Below are positions 1-6,600 of a DNA stretch of 15,207 nt, piece after piece. Made by a program: the position numbers and the translations under genes. The stretch spans positions 1 to 15,207 of the forward strand of contig NZ_LATL02000287.1 in NCBI RefSeq assembly GCF_000972705.2, written 5' to 3'. The DNA is from Limnoraphis robusta CS-951. GTDB taxonomy: Bacteria; Cyanobacteriota; Cyanobacteriia; Cyanobacteriales; Microcoleaceae. The stretch's first letter is position 1; the number at the start of each line of letters is the position of its first letter. The notes under the pieces are model-generated. The model had not been told where the DNA came from. It worked only from the letters and a program-made list of their open reading frames with translations, and did no database searches.

Positions 1-350
1 GAATGTTAGGTAAACATACTTTAGACGCAGGGTTCGGTCAGTTCTTCAATATACTCGCTTGGGTATGCTGGAAAAGGGGGGTTTATTTTGGCAAGGTTGA
101 CTACAGATACACCAGTCAAATCTGTCCAAATTGTGGAGTGCATACAGGCAAAAAAAGCTTGTCTGAACGTACACATAAATGCCCCGAATGCCAGTACGAA
201 ATCAACCGTGATGTTGCAGCAGCAAAAGTGATTTGTAACCGAGGTGTCACTGCGGTTGGGCAGATCGTAGAAGAAATTGACTGTGTAGGCGTACTGTCGG
301 GGGTTGGTAACAGCCTAGATAAGTGCCGCAAAAGCAGTAAACCCAAATAG
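1..350 (+). CDS. tnpB: RNA-guided endonuclease TnpB, C-terminal part (5' end cut by window edge)
   Basis: About 115 residues of the C-terminus are visible; full-length TnpB proteins are usually about 400 residues, and the frame is open to the window edge, so this is a partial gene rather than a short one. The segment contains the zinc ribbon CPNC (residues 41-44 from the ATG at 3) and CPEC (60-63). The NRDVAAA motif follows, whose Asp (residue 70) is the third RuvC catalytic acidic residue. The preceding LGKHTLDAGFGQF block is also typical of the family. TnpB is an omega-RNA-guided DNA nuclease that cuts the donor or target site and so helps keep the IS in place. No frameshift is seen in the visible part. 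The stop TAG at 348-350 is followed directly by the right-end structure, as expected when the omega RNA overlaps the gene's end. Whether the N-terminal half is intact cannot be judged. Confidence 0.9.
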   Translation, partial: MLGKHTLDAGFGQFFNILAWVCWKRGVYFGKVDYRYTSQICPNCGVHTGKKSLSERTHKCPECQYEINRDVAAAKVICNRGVTAVGQIVEEIDCVGVLSGVGNSLDKCRKSSKPK

Positions 351-404
351 CGATGTTTGGGAATCCCTCTCTATAATCTCTGATTTAGAGAGGGAGGATG
401 TCAA
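1..404 (+). mobile_element. Right end of an IS200/IS605-family element (TnpB type), left part outside window
   Basis: The segment holds the 3' part of a tnpB gene followed by a strong right-end hairpin. The arms CCCTCTCTA (365-373) and TAGAGAGGG (386-394) pair and continue through AATC/GATT (375-378/382-385), with one bulged T and a TCT loop. Seven bases after the hairpin comes TCAA (401-404), the usual right-end cleavage tetranucleotide of IS608-like elements, so I place the element end at 404. A subterminal hairpin near the cleavage site and no terminal inverted repeats are the family hallmark. The 3' part of tnpB plus this end is where the family's omega (guide) RNA normally lies. No tnpA is visible. 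The left end lies outside the window. Confidence 0.75.
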
Positions 405-534
405 GTCAAAATATGAGGATATAGCGTTTATATTATTAAATCAAAAGTGCAAGCGAGACGCTAGCTGGAGGGTATTCGGTTAATTGATTCACTTTATTTG
501 TTAATGTCAACTTCCCCAAAAGGCTAATTTTTTT

Positions 535-1842
535 ATGGCTGCTACCCTTGCTCTGATTGCTCACGATCGCAAAAAAGAAGAACTGGTTGAATTCATTTTA
601 CGATATCAAGGCATTTTTTCTCGTTATCACTTGATAGCCACGGCAACAACAGGACAACGAATTCAACAAGGAACAAACCTGACGGTTGAACCCCTGCTCT
701 CCGGGCCACAAGGAGGAGATCTTCAAATTGCAGCACAAGTCGCTGAAGGAAAAATATTAGCCGTTATTTTCCTGATAGATCCGCTTTTTTCCCAACCCCA
801 TGAACCCGATATTCAAGCGTTACAACGCATTTGTGCGGTTCATAATGTTCCCCTTGCGATTAATAGTGCTACGGCTGAAGCTATTGTTGAAAAACTCCGT
901 CAGTCACGAATTGCTCATCTAATATTTAACCCGGTTTCCGGAAGTGGAAATTCGACTCAAGAGTTAGCTTTAATTTGCAAATTACTTGAACCTCACCTGC
1001 ACTTACAGGTTCATCAAACTACCCCAGAAGAAAGTGCTGAAGAACTGACTCTAAAAGCCATTGCAACTGAACCCGATCTGATTATTGCCAGTGGTGGTGA
1101 TGGTACAATTTCGGCGGTAGCGGGAGTGTTAATTGGCACACAAATCCCCTTGGGTGTGATTCCGAGAGGAACCGCAAATGCCTTTGCAGTCGCTTTAGGA
1201 ATTCCCGTCGCCTTGACTCCGATTAGAAGTGCTTGTCAAGTGATTATTAATGGAAATACTCGGGTTGTTGATGCGGCTTACTGCAACCAAAAACCGATGA
1301 TTTTACTCGCCGGAATTGGCTATGAAGCCGAAACGATTGACAAAGCGACTCGAGAAATGAAAGAACAATGGGGGGCTTTAGCCTATTTAATTGCGGGTTG
1401 GCAACAACTGAATGAGCAAGAATTGTTTTTAACAGAAATTGAAGTTAATAACGAGGTTTATCAAATGAATTCAGCCGCGATTACGATTGCGAATGCTGCA
1501 CCCCCGACTTCGGTGTTAGCCCAGGGAAAAGGAGAAGTTATTTTTGATGATCATCTCTTAGATGTTACGATTGCAACGGTTAATGTTAATCCCCAACAAC
1601 TGGTTAATAATCCTAAATTACGAGCGGTTGCCACGATGATTAATATGCTGGGTTCGGCTTTAGTTAAAACAAATCCCGATCATCCTGATATTTATCATTT
1701 TAGAACTCAACGAATCAAGCTGACTGCAAATCCGCCTCAAAAAGTGGTTGTTGATGGGGAAGTTATCGGTACAACTCCTGTGGAAATTGAATGTATTCCA
1801 GATGGGTTAATGGTGTTTGTGCCTGGAAATAATATTGGTTAA
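535..1842 (+). CDS. mgsA: Methylglyoxal synthase fused to a YegS/diacylglycerol kinase-like lipid kinase
   Basis: The protein has 435 residues in two domains. Residues 1-120 match methylglyoxal synthase, which converts dihydroxyacetone phosphate to methylglyoxal and phosphate. The N-terminal ALIAHD (His10, Asp11), GPQGGD with Asp62, and PHEPD with His89 and Asp92 line up with the phosphate-binding and catalytic residues of E. coli MgsA (Asp71, His98, Asp101). Residues 127-435 match the DAGK/YegS/sphingosine kinase fold: FNPVSG (129-134), the nucleotide-binding GGDGT (187-191), PRGTANAFA (210-218), and a C-terminal VDGE (about 406-409). The lipid substrate cannot be read from sequence. The fusion form occurs in other cyanobacteria, to my knowledge. 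The ATG has AAGG about 11 bases upstream. The gene is monocistronic, starts 130 bp after the IS end, and overlaps the convergent hydrolase gene by 36 bp. It is cytosolic, perhaps membrane-associated through the kinase half. Confidence 0.92.
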   Translation: MAATLALIAHDRKKEELVEFILRYQGIFSRYHLIATATTGQRIQQGTNLTVEPLLSGPQGGDLQIAAQVAEGKILAVIFLIDPLFSQPHEPDIQALQRICAVHNVPLAINSATAEAIVEKLRQSRIAHLIFNPVSGSGNSTQELALICKLLEPHLHLQVHQTTPEESAEELTLKAIATEPDLIIASGGDGTISAVAGVLIGTQIPLGVIPRGTANAFAVALGIPVALTPIRSACQVIINGNTRVVDAAYCNQKPMILLAGIGYEAETIDKATREMKEQWGALAYLIAGWQQLNEQELFLTEIEVNNEVYQMNSAAITIANAAPPTSVLAQGKGEVIFDDHLLDVTIATVNVNPQQLVNNPKLRAVATMINMLGSALVKTNPDHPDIYHFRTQRIKLTANPPQKVVVDGEVIGTTPVEIECIPDGLMVFVPGNNIG

Positions 1843-2925
1843 CGGCGATTCAAATTCAACTGAATAGCTAGAATTTGACAAGCGATCGCACCACTGCAAC
1901 ATTCGATTCCAAGCCCACCAACGATCCGGATCTTCAGCTTGAAGTTGAGAAGATTTACTGCTAATATAACCCACATGACCGCCATATTGGGTTAATCTCA
2001 AATCAATCGCTGAATTTTCGCGGCTAGCGGCTTGCAAATCGGGGATAATCGTCGGGTCAAATAAAGGATCATCCGCAGCATAAAGGATTAACGTGGGTTT
2101 CTGCAATTGAGGCAACAAAGCCAGCGCACTACTGGCGTTATAGTAGTCTTCAACCGATGAAAAACCCAGTCGTTCGATCACCAGTTCGTGATCAAATCCC
2201 CAAATACTATTCGCTCGTTTAATCGCTTCAGGATCAATCGCTTCAGGATGCGCTGTATAGATGCGTCTGGCTAACTTTTTCAGTTCAGAGGCGATCGCTC
2301 TTTCTAGATATTTTCCCCAGCGATGTTGTACCAAATAGGACAGAGAACGGCTAGAATCAAGACTCGGACAAATCACCGCTCCCCCAGCAAAGTCGGACTC
2401 GCTGAACTCCAGGTCATTTCCCCAGTCTGAAACCGTTTGAGCCGCTTTCACGCCCCACAGCGCCAACTGTCCACCCAGAGAATATCCCGTAAACCAAAAC
2501 GGAGGCGGACAGCCTAAAGCTTTCGCATGGGCGGCGATGCGAACAAAATCTTCTCCCTCATACAGTCCATCTGAGGTTAGCGTCGGAGAAAGTTCTGCGG
2601 TTTTGCCATGCGCCCGCCAATCAAACAATACAACGCTGTAGCCTTGAGCGTAGGCTTTACGCCCCAACAGTCTGAGAAACCATTGATTATCTAAATCTCC
2701 GGTAATGCCGTAGGTTCCGACAATTGTACCGCGTGAATGTTCGGCAATGGCATATTTACCAAAAATCGGAACATTTTCCGCACCGATAAAAATTTGGTCT
2801 TGATAAGGAGGTTCTGGGTGAGGGGTTGTTTGTTCCCAAGTTTTCTTTGCTCTCAACGCCGCATAAACCGTCATGGTTAAGCCATTTTTCAGCAAAAAGG
2901 GAGGAGTATACACAAGTTGATCCAT
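1807..2925 (-). CDS. Alpha/beta fold hydrolase, YheT-like
   Basis: The product has 372 residues and an alpha/beta hydrolase core of the YheT (AB-hydrolase-4) type. Visible landmarks are the oxyanion-region motif GTYGITGDLDN (70-80), VVLFDWRAHGKT (98-109), and the nucleophile elbow GYSLGG with Ser149. The ADDPLFD motif carries the probable catalytic Asp (285 or 286), and GGHVGY carries His317. The complete Ser-Asp-His triad suggests an active esterase or lipase-like enzyme; the substrate is unknown. There is no signal peptide or membrane segment, so it is probably cytosolic. The gene starts 33 bp after the TetR-family gene on the same strand, so the two are probably co-transcribed. Its last 36 bp overlap the end of the convergent mgsA-type gene. 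The ATG at 2925 has no strong ribosome-binding site, which would fit translation linked to the upstream gene. Confidence 0.9.
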   Translation of the reverse strand: MDQLVYTPPFLLKNGLTMTVYAALRAKKTWEQTTPHPEPPYQDQIFIGAENVPIFGKYAIAEHSRGTIVGTYGITGDLDNQWFLRLLGRKAYAQGYSVVLFDWRAHGKTAELSPTLTSDGLYEGEDFVRIAAHAKALGCPPPFWFTGYSLGGQLALWGVKAAQTVSDWGNDLEFSESDFAGGAVICPSLDSSRSLSYLVQHRWGKYLERAIASELKKLARRIYTAHPEAIDPEAIKRANSIWGFDHELVIERLGFSSVEDYYNASSALALLPQLQKPTLILYAADDPLFDPTIIPDLQAASRENSAIDLRLTQYGGHVGYISSKSSQLQAEDPDRWWAWNRMLQWCDRLSNSSYSVEFESPLTNIISRHKHH

Positions 2926-2958
2926 GATCGAGAGCAGAGAATAAGTGATTACCCTTAA

Positions 2959-3603
2959 TTAGATTAACAATTTGTTGTTTTCAGGATCGGTTTGGCGTCC
3001 AGCTTTAATGATCGTATCCACAAGGCTATCAATTAACCGTTCGGAGTCCATCGGCATCAGTCGATGTCCGTGCAGCACTTTCTGAATGAGAACGAAGTGA
3101 ACTAAAGCCCCGACAAAAATACGGGCGGTGGCTTCAGGATCGTTAATTTCCAGTTCTGAACAATCTCTAAAATACTGCGTTAGAATCACCGTTGAAGGTT
3201 GAATCAATTCCTGCACAAAGACTTCTGCCAAATCGGGTCGTTTGCCGGACTCCGCGATAATTAAACGGGCAAAACAAAGCTGTCCATCCTCATCAGCATT
3301 TTGTAAAATTCTCTCCGCGAGATCTCGGAGAACGCTTTCTGGTTCACCTTTGAGGGGTTTTGACCAAACCAGGCGAAATTTCTCGGAAGCAATGCGCTTG
3401 ACAAGGGCGGTAAACAAGCCATCTTTATCGGAAAAATGACTGTAAAGGGTTTGTTTGGAGACTCCGGCTGATTTTGCTATTCTATCCATACTGGTGCAAG
3501 CATAGCCATGTGCCAAAAATTCGGGTATGGCACCTTCAAGGATTTGTTCGGCTTTTTCTGCATATCCGGGACGCAAATATTCGGAATTTATTATTTTAGG
3601 CAT
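2959..3603 (-). CDS. TetR/AcrR family transcriptional regulator
   Basis: With the ATG start the protein has 214 residues. The N-terminal helix-turn-helix domain spans roughly residues 10-66, with the recognition region SMDRIAKSAGVSKQTLYSHF (38-57) followed by DKDGLF, the standard TetR signature. The remaining helical region (AESGKRPDLAEVF and onward) resembles the ligand-binding and dimerisation domain of AefR-like regulators; the ligand is unknown. I chose the ATG at 3603 because AGGAG lies 11 bases upstream; a TTG at 3612 would leave only two bases between AGGAG and the start. The gene lies 78 bp after the STAND/WD40 gene and 33 bp before the hydrolase, so it probably represses itself and the hydrolase. 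Short inverted repeats in its leader are candidate operators. Confidence 0.92.
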   Translation of the reverse strand: MPKIINSEYLRPGYAEKAEQILEGAIPEFLAHGYACTSMDRIAKSAGVSKQTLYSHFSDKDGLFTALVKRIASEKFRLVWSKPLKGEPESVLRDLAERILQNADEDGQLCFARLIIAESGKRPDLAEVFVQELIQPSTVILTQYFRDCSELEINDPEATARIFVGALVHFVLIQKVLHGHRLMPMDSERLIDSLVDTIIKAGRQTDPENNKLLI

Positions 3604-3650
3604 TGTTATCAATACTCCTGTTGTGTTGTGTCTATTATCTTCCTGGCTCC

Positions 3651-3680
3651 CTGTTAAAAAACAGCACCCAACTGTACAGT
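3651..3680. promoter_or_regulatory. Inverted repeats upstream of the TetR gene, candidate operator
   Basis: Two short symmetric sequences lie between the STAND/WD40 stop and the TetR start. CTGTT-AAAA-AACAG occupies 3651-3664, and the perfect ten-base palindrome ACTGTACAGT occupies 3671-3680. TetR proteins bind such dyads in their own promoters, so one of these may be the operator. The link is inferred from position only; no clear -35/-10 pair is recognisable around them. The first dyad could instead be a weak terminator stem for the upstream gene. Confidence 0.3.
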
Positions 3681-3681
3681 C

Positions 3682-6600
3682 TCAAGGTAACATTACTGAC
3701 TGTTCACTGTTTCTTATCCCCTGACATAGAGGAGTACGGTTTTGTTCATCTGAAGTATCAGTCTGGAGATAATCATTTAACCACAGACAACCCGCACGAA
3801 TTTGATAACCTAACTGAAAACCTTGCATATTCCACAAAATCGTTGTTCCATCTTCTCGAGCGATCGCCAAAAGTTTACCATCGGGATCGAAATAGACACT
3901 ATTAAGAAACACATCTTGATCAAGGGTGTAAAAAGCCTCAATTTCCCTCTGAGCGGAACAGTTTCCATCTACAGGCCAAAGCTGTTGACGATCAAGCTGC
4001 CATAGTCGAACTTTTTTATCATCACTCGCACTCGCAATCAGAGTCCCATTAGGATGAAAATCAACACCGCGTACAATGGCTTGATGTTTCAAAGGACAAG
4101 ATGCTCCCCGGCTGGGACTCCACAGGACAACCTGGCGATCAACTGCAATCGCTAATAGTCCTTCTTTGGGGGTATAACTAATCTCATTAATGGTTTGATT
4201 GGGGTAAGACAAAATCCTGCGCGACTCCCAACCTGCTTTTTGGGAACTCCACAATAGGATCGCAGATCCCGTAGAATCTGAAGTTGCCGTCGCCATCTGA
4301 TTTCCGATCGCATTGAAACGAATACTCACAACCGGATCATCAAGCTTCAAAGTGTCAATTAAGCTGCCGTCGGGTTGCCAAAGCTTCACGGTGCGATCTT
4401 CACTTCCAGAAGCGATCATTCCAGTCGGACTAAACTCTACAGCATTCACGGGTTTCTGATGTCCGCTTAAGGTTTGAACCAACTCGCCTTTGAGGTTCCA
4501 GAGTTTAACGGTAGGTTGTTGTTGACTCACTGTCGCCAGGGTTTCTCCGTCTGGACTCAAACTTACCCAACGCACTTGTTTTTGATTGTTCAACACCAAC
4601 GGTTCATCGGTTGAGTTTTTCAACGGTTCCGCACTGTCTGTCTTCCACAGTCTAACGGTTTGATCGTCGCTAGCGGTGGCAATGATTCCATTCTGACTCC
4701 AACTAATATCATTAACAGCGTGAGAATGTCCTTGCAAGATTTGATCGAGGGGATTTCTGTTGCGATCCCAGAGTTTTACGGTATTGTCTGCACTGGCGGA
4801 AGCGATCATCTGACTATCGGGACTAAAACTCACCGTCCAGACATCATTTTTGTGTCCGGTAAACGTTTGCAAAATCGCGCCATTTTTATTCCACAGTTTC
4901 ACCGTGCTATCGCGACTACTACTGGCAATGGTCTGACCATCGGGGCTAAAACTCACGCCTAAAACATCACTGTTGTGTCCTTTGAGGGTTTCAACGGTAT
5001 TGGTTTTTAGGTTCCACAGTCTAACGGTGCGATCGCCGCTTGCAGAAGCCAAAATCTGACCATTCGGGCTAAAACTGACTTCATAGACCCCAATGCAGTC
5101 TTCTGTCTGTCTGAGGGACTCACAATGCCCTCTGAGGGTTTTTAGGAAGGTGCCGTCTGGCTTCCAAAGTTTCACGGTTGGATCTGAATTCCCACCGGAA
5201 GCGAGGGTTTGACCGTCGGGGCTAAACTTTACATCTAAAACTCCACCTTGATGGGCGTTGAGGGTTTTAATCAGGGTTTCCTGTTCAACATCCCAAAGCT
5301 TGATCGTACTATCACCACTCCCGGAAGCCAAAACCCGACCATCGGGACTGAAACTAACACTCGTCACCACATCCTGATGACCTTTGAAGGTTTTTAACAG
5401 TTGTCCGTCTCGACTCCAGAGTTTGACTGTCCTATCGATACTGGCTGAGGCGATCTGATTTCCATCGGGACTAAAACTCACGCTAATCACGTTATCCTCA
5501 TGGGAAACAGGTTGTGAATTGAGAGACGGATCGATCAGATCTTGAATAAATCTGCCATCTTTACCCCAGAGTTTGATCACTTTTTCGTTTCCGGCGGTAG
5601 CGATGATTTGACCATCGGGACTGTAGCTTGCGGCTAAAATACTGTCTTCTTGTTCGAGTCGATTGCGCTCGTGTAAACTATTATCAAATAACTTTCGCAG
5701 TCCTTTAGCAATCTCGTCTTTTTGTTCTTTGGACGCTTGGGTTTGTTGAATACTTTCACCAATCACCAAAGTCGCTCGTAAAATGCCAATTTGATCGTTT
5801 TGATCGCCTACAATTAAAGACTCTTGAGCCGCTTGAATGGCTTCAATTCTTGCTCGGGCTTCTTGTTTTCTTTGAGCCATTGCAAATAGACCAAATCCGG
5901 CAAAGACAAATCCGGCTAAAACCGCCATAATTCGTTCAAGTTGGCGGCTACGTTCTTCTGCTGTGCTACGACGTTCGGTTTCTTTGGCGAGGCGAGAATA
6001 GACATCTACATCTTCTTTGAGTGCTTTATTTTTTTGTTGCAGTTGCTCAAATTCTGCATCTCGATCTAAGCGATTTTTCTGACGAATAAAATCAGCCAGA
6101 TAATCGTGAACCAGTTGATAAAATTCTGCCCCATCTATGATTTCTCGGGAGACTAAGCCAGATTTTGCCAGAATATACAGAATTAAATCCAGTTGATATT
6201 CTACGGCTTCTTTTCCGAGTTTTCCTTTGAATTCTTCTGTTAATTCTGAACGGGTTTTTAGCGGCCGAGTGTTGTTTTCATCGGTGAGTAAAAACAGGAT
6301 TAAATTCGCGGTTTGTTGATGTTCTGGGCCACAATCTTGAATGACTTCTTCGAGAAAGCGCTCGACTAATTTTTGATGGGGGCCTTGACGTTTATAGTCG
6401 GCTAAAGTAGTAATATCTTCGGCTTGAAGTTGGGCGCCGACGACTTGTAATTCTATCGGACGAACTTCTCCTAATTCCCGCGAGAGGTCATTAACTAAGG
6501 CTTGAATTAGGGCATCTTCTAGGAAAAAATGGGAGCGATCTGTTAAACTTTTGATGACGTTGTAAGCTTCTGTCGGGGTCAAGTTGCCCAAATAAAATAG

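Noticed and set aside
484..507. TTGATT plus TAATGT as a promoter for the mgsA-type gene
   Set aside because: The spacing is only 12 bp, too short for a sigma-70 promoter.
3527..3905. Plus-strand frames over the TetR start and the WD40 C-terminus
   Set aside because: They are antisense to two well-supported genes and show no recognisable protein features.
4660..4962. 100-codon plus-strand frame inside the WD40 region
   Set aside because: It is a shadow of the repeated WD40 coding sequence on the opposite strand.
4000..5640. Regularly spaced similar blocks (CCATCGGGACTAAAACTCAC-like) resembling a repeat array
   Set aside because: They code for the VSFSPDG segment of successive WD40 repeats in a continuous minus-strand frame; spacing and sequence vary with the protein repeats. 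Not a CRISPR.
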